A stretch of 64,000 bases of DNA from the NCBI RefSeq assembly GCF_003473485.1, contig NC_053044.1:58134091-58198090 (forward strand), written 5' to 3'. The stretch comes from Medicago truncatula (lineage: Eukaryota; Streptophyta; Magnoliopsida; Fabales; Fabaceae). This document shows, piece by piece, positions 28,931-39,483 of this stretch. Position 1 is the first letter of the stretch; every line of letters starts with the position of its first letter. The notes below the pieces were generated by a model, which was not told the DNA's origin, did not search any database, and saw only the letters and a list, made by a program, of their open reading frames with translations. A program made the translations under genes and the position numbers.

Positions 28931-29629
28931 AAAGCATCAGCAATGATAACTGAACACATAAATTTGGACACAATACAGACACTATGGGCAGTTTAGACAT
29001 TTCAGATATAAAAGCAGGGGCATTTTTGTAAAAACAACACACTCCATCTTCTTCCTCTCTTCTCTGCGTCCTTCCCTCTATATTCTTCCACCATCTTTTG
29101 CTTCATCACCACGACCGCCCTCTCTCACCACCGCCGTCCTCATTAGTGATCACCACCACCGCGTTGTCCCTTCCATTTGTTCGGATCTAGAACTCGCGGC
29201 GTTGACGGCGTTGACGACCTCCTCTTCTCACTCCGCCGCCGGAGATCTGTTCACCACCATCATCCTCATCAATAACGAACCTCGCCGTCCCTTTGATCCG
29301 TCCAATTCTGGAGACGTCGCGCCGCCGACGATCTCCTCACTTCTCCCTTATCCGACGACGATCTTCTTTGTCTCGGGTCTGACTCTAATCTTACGGTGTG
29401 GTTCCGTGAGTGGTCGCCGGAGAGAGATTTATGGTGAGATAGAGTTGTAGAGGAGAGAAGAGTAACGGAGAAGAGGGAGGGAAGAGAGAATTGAACACTG
29501 AGTTGCAGAAGTGGAGAAAGGAAGAGGGAAAGGAAAAAAATAAAAAAGAGTGCAAAAATAAGTATAGTTATACGGTGTTGATTTTGTGTTTAATTTTTTG
29601 TGTCACTTTATCATTTTTGTAAAAGCATT
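28931..29629. mobile_element. Possible Mutator-like element with GC-rich cargo
   Basis: A GC-rich, CT-skewed core (about 29040-29520) with the open frame 29202-29450 is flanked by imperfect inverted ends (AAAGCATCAGCAATGATAAC at the left; AATGCTTTTACAAAAATGAT in complement at the right). The ends share ATGATAA-TGA-CAC-AAATT spacing over about 50 bp. It may be a Pack-MULE carrying a captured fragment; the 82-residue frame has no recognisable domain. Boundaries and class are tentative. Confidence 0.35.
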
Positions 29630-29771
29630 TGGTTTAGTTTATTTGCTCTACAAAAACACCCTTTCCCTTATATTGCAATTGGATAAATTACTTTTGCTGG
29701 TATTATGTCATCAATACCAATGCTCCAAGTTGTACTCTTAGGAGTAAAATTTGAAATTTAAAATACTCTTA

Positions 29772-29962
29772 GAGTGTGTTTGGATGAGGTAATTTGAAAA
29801 TTTTACAGAATTTAAAATTTTAGACAATTTACTTTAAAGTATTTGAATTCCTTCATAACATTACATTTCCTCAATATTACATTACATTCCCTCATCCAAA
29901 CAATGGAATTTACATCAAAGTATTTGAATTCCCTCAAAACATTCCTCCATCCAAACACACTC
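29772..29962. mobile_element. Tourist-like MITE with TTA duplication
   Basis: Ends GAGTGTGTTTGGATG and its complement, 191 bp long. TTA is present at 29769-29771 and 29963-29965. The interior repeats TTTGAATTCC and AAAGTATTTGAATTCC. Ends and duplication fit PIF/Harbinger-type MITEs. Confidence 0.88.
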
Positions 29963-29965
29963 TTA

Positions 29966-30740
29966 TATCATACAATATTCTTTCACTATTATACCATTAT
30001 CTCTTTCTCCTCTCTTTTACTGGTTTTTATGTTTACTTTTTTTTTTCCTCTCAATTTTTTCTAACCTCCATTTTATTTTCATCTCTTTTGCAGAAAGATT
30101 GTTCTTGAATAACACGGGTAAGTAAATGGAACTCCTTTTATCTTCACAAAGGTATAAAGATGATAATGAACTCTTTTTTTTTGTTGTGCATTATCTTTAA
30201 TTTTTTTTCCTTCATATAATATCTCTAACAAACTATGTTAAATGAAGCCTAAGAATGACGGTAAAAATATACCATATGTATCAAATAACTTACATTTTCA
30301 ATTACATACATAGTATAGTATACAATATACATTTCTTAAAAATGATGCAAACATTCTTTTTATTGTCCAACATAAAGAAAGCTTGCGTAATGTATCAGGT
30401 ATATGCTCTGCAAAATCATGGATGGGATGAAGGCGATCAGAAATATCTATAATTGCATCTAAGCTCCAACATCAATTTCTACAAAAAAAAAAAAAAAAAT
30501 CAACAAACATAAACAAAATTTTCACTCTACAAAAAAAAAAAAAAAAGTTAGATAGCACAATTTTACCTTTTTCATTCTTGATTTTTTTTTCTTCACATTT
30601 TGAAAAAGAAAACCATATATTGAAACAGCGTTTACGCCAAAAAAAAATTCCTGGAAGTAAAGAGGTGAATAGAGACATAAGATGTGAAGAACTTTACCTT
30701 TATTGATACACCAACCCATAAATTTCATACCCTAACGGTG
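29966..30740. other. Intergenic, no gene seen
   Basis: AT-rich with poly-A/poly-T runs around 30180, 30480 and 30530. Open frames here are low-complexity Phe/Lys-rich and not convincing. Confidence 0.5.
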
Positions 30741-30743
30741 GAG

Positions 30744-31140
30744 GATGCATTTTCCGGCACGGTGGTTGCCGGCGAAGGTATTTCAATACATGATTTTCTT
30801 TGTGGGTTTTGTAGAGGGGATTGAGGAGAGTCTTTTAATGGTGATGGTTTTTCAAAATATTGTTTACGTTGGTCGAGATCTATCAGAGAAGGCGGTGGTT
30901 GGAATGTTTAAAAGTCTATCAAATAGATGAAGATTGTGAGGGTAACTCGACCAACGGTGGTCGGAAATGGACTAAAAATGTCGTGAACAGTGTGCGGCGG
31001 CTAGGGTTTGTTGGGGAGGAGAGCTTCTCAAATTTAATTTGTTGAAGAGAGAGAAAGAAAATGCTAAATGAAGTGAGTGAGTGTCGGTGAAAAATATGGA
31101 AGAGTAAGAGAAATAAAATAAAATTGAAAGCTAACAAAAT
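30744..31140 (+). repeat. GC-rich dispersed repeat, forward copy
   Basis: Matches the inverse of 17850-18230, including ATTTTCCGGCACGGTGGTTG and TTTTCTTTGTGGGTTTTGTAG. Two overlapping short open frames (30745-30930, 30860-31045) show no domain. The pair shows that the unit is mobile or was duplicated. Confidence 0.65.
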
Positions 31141-31689
31141 GACGCTTATCGAAAAAAAAATTAAAATGGCACTGAAAATGGCACGTGTACTACAATTAGA
31201 TTTAAATTAAATTAGATACTATAATAATTTAAATGGCCTTTAAAAAATAATAATTTAAATGGCATATGTAGTAGTGAAAAAGATTATATCAATAAATAAT
31301 ATCTATAAGTAAATTAAACATCACTTTACTTGAACAAAAAGAATAATTAAACATCACTTTTTCCATCTTGAGTCATTGTGTATCTGTCTTTCCGCTTTTT
31401 TTGTTACCCTAACGTTTAAAAATTATTAATGGTATTTTTTATGAAATTTTCACTTAGATTAAAACTAATAATATAAATTGTTGCTTTCAAGTTACAAGTT
31501 GATCAAGATTATTTATTTCAATGACACCAACAATATAACAAAAAAAAAATCTAAAACCTTTTTTTAAGACACAAACAAAGATCTTTATTATAGAAAAAAA
31601 AAATTAAGGGTATAATTGAAATAATAAAAAATTTAATATAAATATACTCATATAATTTGTTACACTATTTAAATGATATATGAAAATTA

Positions 31690-31690
<1 letters not shown>

Positions 31691-31757
<67 letters not shown>
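31691..31757. repeat. (TA)n microsatellite
   Basis: About 66 bp of uninterrupted TA dinucleotides. The Tyr-Ile repeat frame reading through it on the minus strand is an artefact. Confidence 0.97.
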
Positions 31758-31760
<3 letters not shown>

Positions 31761-31844
31761 TGTGTGTTATTTATATTTAAAATTGAGAGCATTTTTGAAA
31801 AGAAAAAGTCAGTCCAAAAGAGATGAAATGGATTGTTTCCTTTA

Positions 31845-34310
31845 TATGGAGTATAGATATCACGTCACTTTAATTCTACAATTATATTGAACCCTCATCA
31901 ACTAAAATGCACGAGATAAGTGGACATTGTCTAAAAATTCGTAAATATATAAAATGCAGGGGAGAAGTGGGCAATGCCTAAAATTTCAGAATTAACTCAA
32001 ATGTACAAGAAGATAAATTGACATCGACTAAATTAACTTTGATACCTGGAACAAGTTGTCATTTATAAAAATTTGTTCATGATAAAATATTTATACTATC
32101 CAGAATATCACTTCGCTTAAATTTTACAATGATATAGAACTGTCATCAACTAAAATGCACGAGATAGTGAGATTGTATAAAATATCGTAAATAAATAAAA
32201 TGAACGGAAGAAACGGGCATTGACAAAAATTTCAAAAGTAACTCAAATGCACGGTATAAGTTGTCACTGACTAAATTAACTTTGATACACGCGAGAAGTT
32301 GTTATTACGAAAACGTTTATACTTCTTAGAATATCAGATAACTTTAATTCTACAATTATATTGAACCCTCATCACCTAAAATGCAGACGTTGTATAAAAT
32401 TTCGTAAATATATAAAATGCATGGGAGAAAAGGGCATTGACTAAAATTTCATAATTAACTCAAATGTACAAGATAAGTTGACACTAACTAAATTAACTTT
32501 GATACACGGAACAAGATGTCATATATTAAAAGCAATTCTTGAAAAATGTTTATACTATTTAGAATATCACATCATTTTAACTCTGTAATTATATTGAACC
32601 CTCATCATTTGTAAATATTTGTAGATGATAAAATGTTTATACTCATCATTTATAAATATTTGTTCCTGATAAAATGTTTATACTATCTAGAATATCACTT
32701 CGCTTCAATTCTATAATGATATTGAACTGTCATCAACTAAAATACACGATGTAAGTGTGATTGTATAAAATATCGTAATTAAATAAAATGCACAGAAGAA
32801 GCAGACATTGACAAAATTTCAAAAGTAACTCAAATGCACGGTATAAGTTGTCACTGACTAAATTAACTTTGATACACGGGAGAAGTTGTTATTTATAAAA
32901 AGTCGTTCTTACGAAAACGTTTATACTTTTTAGAATATTAGATAACTTTAATTCTACGATTATATTGAACCCTCATCAACTAAAATACACGCGGGTAAAT
33001 GGACGTTGTTTAAAATTTCGTAAATATATCAAATGCATGGGAGAAGAGGGCATTGACTTAAATTTCATAATTAACTCAAATGTACAAGATAAGTTGACTG
33101 TGACTAAATTAGCTTTGATGCACGGAACAAGCTGTCATATATTAAGAGCAATTCTTGATAAAATGTTTATACTATTTAGAATATCACATCATTTTAACTC
33201 TATAATTATATTGAACCCTCATCATTTATAAATATTTGTAGATGATAAAATGTTTATACTCATCATTTATAAATATTTGGTCCTGATGAAATGTTTATAC
33301 TATCTAGAATATCACTTCGCTTCAATTCTACAATGATATTGAATTGTCATCAACTAACGAGATAAGTGCGATTGTATGAAATATCGTAATTAAATAAAAT
33401 GCACAGAAGAAGCACACATTGACAAAATTTCAAAAGTAACTCAAATGCACGGTATAAGTTGTCACTGACTAAATTAACTTTTGATACACGGGAGAAGTTA
33501 TTTATAAAAAGTCATTCTTACGAAAACGTTTATACTTTTTAGAATATCAGTTAACTTTAATTCTACAATTATATTGAACCCTCATCAACTAAAATGCACG
33601 GGGATAAATGGACGTTGTTTAAAATTTCGTAAATATATAAAATGCATGGGAGAAAAGGACATTATAAAATGCATGGGAGAAAATGACATTGACTAAAATT
33701 TCATAACTAACTCAAATGTACTAGATAAGTTGACACTGACTAAATTAGCTTTGATACACGAAACAAGTTGTCATATATTAAAAGCAATTCTTGATAAAAT
33801 GTTTATACTATTTAGAATATCACATCATTTTAACTCTATAATTATATTGCACCCTCATCATTTATAAATATTTGTTCATGATAAAATGTTTTTACTATCT
33901 AGAATATCACTTCGTTTCAATTCTACAATGATATTGAACTGTCATCAACTAAAATACATGAGATAAGTGCGATTGTATAAAATATCGTAATTAAATAAAA
34001 TGCAGAGATGAAGCGGACATTGACAAAATTTCAAAAGTCACTTAAATGCACGGTATATGCTGTCACTGACTAAATTAACTTTGATACACGGGAGAAGTTG
34101 TTATTTATAAAAAGTCGTTCTTACGAAAACATCGTAAATAAATAAAATGCATGGGATAAATGGATGTTGTCTAAAATATCGTAAATAAATAAAATGCATG
34201 GGAGAAGCGAGCATTGAGTAAAATTTCAGAAGTAACTCAAATGCACGGGATAAATTATTGATTAAACTAACTATGATACACGAGTGAAGTTGTTATTGGG
34301 AAAAACACTT
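31845..34310. repeat. Higher-order tandem repeat, about 600-bp period
   Basis: Built from shared phrases such as TTGAACCCTCATCAACTAAA, TAAAATATCGTAA, CAAAAGTAACTCAAATGCAC and TTAACTTTGATACACG. Anchors recur in register: GAACTGTCATCAACT-type near 32136, 32722, 33339 and 33933; TTGAACCCTCATCAnCT-type near 32361, 32965 and 33574; the TTGnACCCTCATCATTT-type near 32594, 33211 and 33847. Spacings are 586-636 bp, so three to four copies of a composite unit made of two or three diverged subunits are present. No open frame of note. Confidence 0.88.
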
Positions 34311-34751
34311 GGAACAAACCAAACTGGTTAAGTATTCTAGATTTCTACATTTATAACTTTTGTTATACCTATAATAATTATTTATAATATATTAACTTAA
34401 GCTGTTTTATGATTTTTTTTTTTTTTTTATGGAGAAATTTCCATGTGAATTTGCAAATTTTCTAAAGCATGCGACAACCTAATTCTACGTGGAGACAATA
34501 GAGAAAACCAAATTTTAAACATCATTATCAATAATAATTGCAAACTAACTACACAAATTGGACCTAAGTGAAAAAAATTCGCCCGAACCAATGAATTTCA
34601 ACCAGGGTGCACTGTCAAATTTAAATTGTCGATCAATAATTGTTATGTTTATCATGTATTTCGTCTAAAATAGGACTATGTGAATTATTTTATATTAGTA
34701 TATTTATGACTATTATAATTGAAATTATGTGTTTTCTACTTATTCCCAGGA

Positions 34752-34819
34752 GTATATATTATATAATCAATACAATTTAGTTTATGTATATATTATATAA
34801 TCAATACAATTTAGTTTAT
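34752..34819. repeat. Perfect 34-bp tandem duplication
   Basis: The 34-bp unit beginning GTATATATTATATAATCAAT occurs twice in direct succession without mismatch. Confidence 0.95.
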
Positions 34820-34953
34820 TATAGCATCAAACATGTAATACACAAATAATTGGATAACACATATAAATTATTCACATATATAAATAATTAATTTACATTA
34901 AAATTCTTATACAAAAATTTAATCACCTTTTACAAATAACAAAGTTTACTGTA

Positions 34954-34982
34954 CCCGTGCGTCAGCACGGGTTTGTTACTAG
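34954..34982 (+). other. Helitron 3' terminal hairpin and CTAG
   Basis: Stem CCCGTGC, loop GTCA, stem GCACGGG, then TTTGTTA and CTAG. A related end (GCACGGG, TTTGTAA, CTAG) is found on the minus strand at 61046. Confidence 0.8.
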
Positions 34983-35514
34983 TTTAATATAAAGTGTTGT
35001 CAAACAGCTGAATCGCGGTTGACAACATTATGTTAGCAATCAATGAGGAAAAAAAAGTAACCATCTAATATGATGCAACTTGCTTTCGGAAAATATAGTG
35101 AAGAATACTTCAGCAAAAATTGAAGCAGAACAAAAACAAACACACATTTGAATGATTAATCTTGTTTGTGAAAGGAAAATGCAGAGAGAGAATTAATTAA
35201 GCATATCTAATATGAAGGAATTAAGAAGAAAAAAGAGTACAGAAAATGAAAGAGCGAAAGGGAGAGAATGAAGAAAGAACTAACCGGTACGAAACCAAGG
35301 CGCGGAATTTTGAAATAGTTGTTATGAGATGACGACGGTGAGAAAGCTGCCGCCGGTACGACGGCGAGGGGAAGGAGGCAGATACACGACGATAGGAAAA
35401 GTTTTAGTTTCTTTCTCTGATAGTTAGCGGCTAATTCCAAAAAAATAATCACTTTCAAGCGTTTGTCTTTTAAAATTAAGGGTTTGTTTTGTAAAATGTC
35501 CTAAATTTTCAATA

Positions 35515-35870
35515 GGCTAAAATATGGTTTTATTCTCTGAAAATATATTTTCTTTTGGTTTTAGTCCCTGTAATTTTTTGTTGTTGTTTTTGGTCCCTGC
35601 AAATATGTCTCGTTTTGTTTTTGATCTCTGACCCCACTTTTGTGATGATTTGCTCACGTGACACATGATGACTGAACCCATTCATTAGAAAATAGTCCCT
35701 GCAAAATATTTTGATTTTTAAAAAGGTCCCTACAAAATATTTTACTTTTAAAAATAGTCCCTGGAGGGACTATTTTCAAAAACAAAATATTTTGCAGGGA
35801 CAACAATTTTTTTTACAGGGACTAAAATCAAAACGAGACATATTTCTAGGGACCAAAACCATATTTTAAC
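35515..35870. mobile_element. Mutator-like MITE with perfect 10-bp duplication
   Basis: Ends GGCTAAAATATGGTTTT and, in complement, GTTAAAATATGGTTTTGGTC. Exact 10-bp flanking duplication ATTTTCAATA at 35505-35514 and 35871-35880. The 356-bp interior is a partial fold-back with repeated AGTCCCTGnAAA units. Duplications of 9-11 bp are the mark of Mutator-like elements. Confidence 0.85.
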
Positions 35871-35977
35871 ATTTTCAATATAAATAACATATAACACATG
35901 TAACAAATAGATAAGAATAAAATTAAATATTAAAAAATTTGTAACAAACACGATATGAATATATATGTTTGATTTTT

Positions 35978-36263
35978 TGGTTAATTAAGTTTTTAGTCCC
36001 TATAAATATTTACAGTTTTCTTTTTAGTCCCTACAAAATAAAATCACACTTTTTAGTTCCTGTGACATTTTCCTTAAGCATTTTAGGGACCAAAAATGTT
36101 GATGAAATTTTTTGACAGGAACTAAAAATGATGATGGAAAAATTTTATAGGGACTAAAAATGTTGATGGAAAATTTTATAGGGACTAAAAAGTGTGATTT
36201 TATTTTGTATGGACTAAAAACAAAATTCTGAATATTTACAGGGACCATTTACTTAATTAACCC
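35978..36263. mobile_element. Mutator-like MITE with perfect 9-bp duplication
   Basis: Ends TGGTTAATTAAG and, in complement, GGGTTAATTAAG. Flanking TTGATTTTT at 35969-35977 and 36264-36272 is exact. The 286-bp interior is a long fold-back with repeated TTTTTAGTCCCT units, related in style to the element at 35515. Confidence 0.85.
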
Positions 36264-36309
36264 TTGATTTTTCTTATCATTTAAAAAATGTAACAAATTA
36301 GATGAATAT

Positions 36310-36560
36310 TTACTTTTTCGTTATTTCAATTATACTCTTAAACAACTTTTTCAATAATAAATTTGTTATACTGTTGATGTCATTGAAATAGATAATCATG
36401 GTTAATTTGGTTTGTTATAGCTTAAAAGCAACAAACATTTATATTTTTAGTTTTAATCAAAATCAAAATGTCATAAAAAACATCGTTCATAATTTTCAAA
36501 CGTTAATGCAATAAAAAGAGCGAAAAGACAGACACGTGAGTGCCCATCTTTTCGCTAGTA
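36310..36560 (-). repeat. Helitron-like 5' region, inverted relative to 31365
   Basis: Read on the minus strand it matches 31365-31560 in order (TGTCTGTCTTTTCGCTC, TTAACGTTTGAAAATTAT, ATCTATTTCAATGACATC). The outer tip reads ATATACTAGCGAAAAGATGG. No matching 3' end on the minus strand was found between 34983 and 36310, so this is a fragment. Confidence 0.5.
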
Positions 36561-36564
36561 TATA

Positions 36565-37310
36565 AAGGGCAATTCAGTTCAAGTGAATGGGAGAAGAGAG
36601 GAAGGATTTTAATCGAGTGGAAGGGAGTTATATGTTTGATTCAAAAGAGAGAAATTGAGGGGACATAATATATTTTAATTAAAAATGTGATTGGTTCACA
36701 AGGGATATGAGAGATTTTAAAATTAATTTATTGTTTTACCCTTAAACTTAATTAAATATTCAAAAATATTTGTTTTTACAATAATAAATAGGAGTGATAG
36801 ATAACATAATAATATAAATTGTTTCAAGGATAATACAACCTAATAATAATAACAATTTTTACAAGAATAATATTGAGATTTTAAATTAATCTAAAGATAA
36901 TTTTGGTAATGCAATAAAATTTTATAAAGATCTTCTCTTCTCCCCTCCCCTTCGAAAAACTCAGATTTGGGGAAGATGGATTTCGCTCCCCTCCTCTCCT
37001 CTCTCTTTTAAAAAATTGAACAAAACACGTTAAATTAAAAATATTATCCCGCCTTCTCTCCCCTCCCCTCCCCTCCAAAACTCTTGAACCAAACGGATCC
37101 TTACGGGGATAGTTAAAGTTTTGTTTTATAGGAAGTAAAAGTTAACTATTTGTAATCATTTTTAATACTCATTCCTCCCATTTTATAAAAATCACGAGTA
37201 ATAAAAAAAATTTAAAGTAAAAAATTTATTATAAATGTATGTTATTGTTATTAAATTGTCATTCTTATATTCAATGTTAACTTTTCTTATTTCAATATAC
37301 ATTTATATTA
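36565..37310. other. Intergenic, possible degenerate MITE
   Basis: No gene. The right part (36920-37110) is CT-rich and ends with AACTCTTGAACCAAACGGAT, a complement of the GTTTGGTTCAAGAG-type tips of some plant MITEs, but no clear matching left end was found. Confidence 0.3.
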
Positions 37311-37313
37311 TTA

Positions 37314-37593
37314 CTCCTTTCATTCTAAATTATAAGACGTTTTGAGCATTTCACACGCATAAAGAAATATAATTAATTTTGTATGGAAAAAAATGTTACG
37401 AGTTGTTTTACAAAATTGTCCATAATAAATGGTATACGAAAGATAAATTAAATAATTGAAATAAGATAAAGTAGTAAGTATTTAATGCTATAATAGAAAA
37501 AATACCATTAATGTTTTATATGTATTGTAAAATGACATATAATTTTCGACAATTTTTTCACTCAAAGTAACTTATAATTTGGGACGGATAGAG
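37314..37593. mobile_element. Stowaway MITE (family 1)
   Basis: Ends CTCCTTTCATTCTAAATTAT and, in complement, CTCTATCCGTCCCAAATTAT, with TA on both sides. Interior shared with 16054-16332. Confidence 0.85.
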
Positions 37594-38114
37594 TAATGAA
37601 AAGTGTATTTCAAAAACAAAAAACAAAAAAAAAAAGAGTCACAGATGCTTTTAAAAATTTGTCGATGATCTTATATCTAAGAACTTTTTTTTTTAAACGA
37701 AGTCAACATGTCTTATATTTAAGGACAAGAGTCACTGGACCAAGTCAACAGCGCTTGAATTCTTTTGTCTCATCAATGCCTCCAACGGTCAGTTAAATTC
37801 ACCCATCTTGTAATGTCTCAGCATGTAACCGAAAAAGCTCAACATTAATGGTGTGCCCCTATGTAATGGTCCCCATTAACCGACCAACGACTCCAAAACT
37901 GAGTAGGCACCATTCATTGTAAATGCAAGGGACACATTATATGTTGGGTCACGCGGGAAGTTTGATGGATGACCCACATTAGGCAAGAGCAACCACATAA
38001 GTAAGAGAGACACCACCACTTTTATCTAAAATTTTAAAGCAGCGGGTTTAACTCACTTATAAAGTGATCAACTTTCACTTTTCTATTTGATGTACGACAT
38101 ATAACTCACATTTT

Positions 38115-38250
38115 TTTTGAGCACAAGTAGCCTAGTTGCTAGAGCTCACACAATTAAATGTGGAGAAGTGGGGTGTCCGTGGTTCGAACTCCGGCACCTG
38201 CATATAATATGCAATATCCCTACCAACTAAGCTAAGCTCACGGAGATGTA
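38115..38250 (+). repeat. tRNA-derived SINE-like element
   Basis: Box-A-like TAGCCTAGTTGCTAGAGC and box-B-like GTGGTTCGAACTCCGG lie about 45 bp apart, a Pol III promoter layout. The 3' part (TACCAACTAAGCTAAGCTCA) is also tRNA-like. No cloverleaf with proper acceptor stem, so it is not a tRNA gene. Confidence 0.5.
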
Positions 38251-38901
38251 TAACTCACACTTATACACAACAATATCTATCTATTTTTTACATCTCGTTC
38301 TCATACAGCGCTTGAAGTGCTTACATATACCCATAACTCACATCTGGACGGTTGTTGTTCGATATCAAACCAACATTTTGATCACCTCATATAAAATACC
38401 AAAGAAAGATAATTTGTAGTTGTAGGGAATCGTAGACAAGGTCTCTCTTTTTATTAATGTTTATGTTTTGGATCCCTCTCCTCTCCTCTCCTCTCCTCTC
38501 CTGTAGGGAACGACGTTGTTGGATGTGCTTGTTCATTTTGGTGAACGTGGTGGCAGGCAAAGGCATGAATAGTCGGTCGGACTTAGTGGTAGAGCACCAT
38601 ATATCACATATATTGACAGCTAAATTTCAAGAGATCAATAAAAACCAGACTATATACACACTAGTTATATACCCTTTTCATTAACAAGTTTTGGACCATC
38701 GTAAAAAAAAAATATATCCAACATTTAATTTCTTAAAATAAAATTGAGAAAAATGTTAATTTAGACAAGTTACTACGATATTTATTGTATGTAATCCTCT
38801 AAATAAAAAAAAACGTAGATTCATCTTGTAGTTCATCTCAACCAATGATTTTAGGGTGCTAATGTAACTCTTGCACCAAATCTTTTTCATGGTCAATGGG
38901 A

Positions 38902-38905
<4 letters not shown>

Positions 38906-38953
<48 letters not shown>
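38906..38953. repeat. (TA)n microsatellite
   Basis: About 48 bp of TA dinucleotides. Confidence 0.97.
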
Positions 38954-38957
<4 letters not shown>

Positions 38958-39483
38958 AGTTGGTAAGATTGGGTAGGAATTTGATTGTGAAGGAACGGAG
39001 TGGCTTGCATTTCGCCAATACCAAATCAACAACCATTGTCTAAAATTGCAAACCAACCTGGCTGACTTTACCATTTTGACCTTACCATCAATCACATCAT
39101 AGCCGCATTTGTTTGAGATTTATTCGGATGATATATTTGCATTTTTGTCTTCCTTTTCAAACCCCTAGCTACATTCTTGTGTCAAAGGTACGTACGTATC
39201 AATATTCTCTATCACCTTCATCTACAACTATTCTTGCATTTCTATTTGCATAATTCATCTGCATTTCATCATTAACAATAAAATGTTTTGCTTTGTTGGT
39301 TATGTACATAATTGTTTTTTCTAAGTTTCTAACATGTTGTTCACGTGTGATATAATTAACAGGTGCACATAAACCTCAATTGTGGGGATTTGATGTATGC
39401 TAGAGCTTGATTTTCTCCTGCCTAAGGGCTGTATTTGATCATTCGAGTTATCTTGCAATATTCGATCAATCATGTGTGATGTT

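Larger units (their letters stand above)
31365..34982 (+). mobile_element. Putative non-autonomous Helitron
   Basis: The 3' end is well formed: a 7-bp perfect stem (CCCGTGC/GCACGGG, 34954-34971, loop GTCA), a 7-nt spacer, then CTAG followed by host T. This is the Helitron 3' signature. The 5' side is placed at about 31365 because 31365-31560 is homologous to a region on the opposite strand at 36310-36560, with phrases such as TCTGTCTTT..CGCT and ATTTCAATGACA. The exact 5' TC tip is not recognisable. The inside is an AT microsatellite and a long higher-order tandem repeat. No Rep/helicase frame is present. Confidence 0.6.
37600..39480. other. Intergenic upstream of Sec14-nodulin gene A
   Basis: No coding gene found. 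Contains a SINE-like fragment, a (TA)n microsatellite and, near the right end, probable 5' leader sequence of the Sec14 gene. A possible intron acceptor (TTAACAG at 39356-39362) suggests a non-coding first exon, which cannot be proved here. Confidence 0.4.

Noticed and set aside
29202..29450. 82-codon open frame in GC-rich sequence
   Set aside because: No recognisable domain; open frames are expected by chance in a GC-rich, stop-poor stretch.
31604..31792. Tyr-Ile repeat open frame
   Set aside because: Pure translation of a (TA)n microsatellite.
31845..34310. CRISPR-like or coding repeat array
   Set aside because: Units are long, diverged, with no constant repeat-spacer pattern and no Cas genes, in plant DNA; it is a tandem repeat inside a transposon.
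38115..38250. tRNA gene
   Set aside because: Box A and box B are present, but no acceptor stem or anticodon arm could be folded, so a SINE-like origin is more likely.
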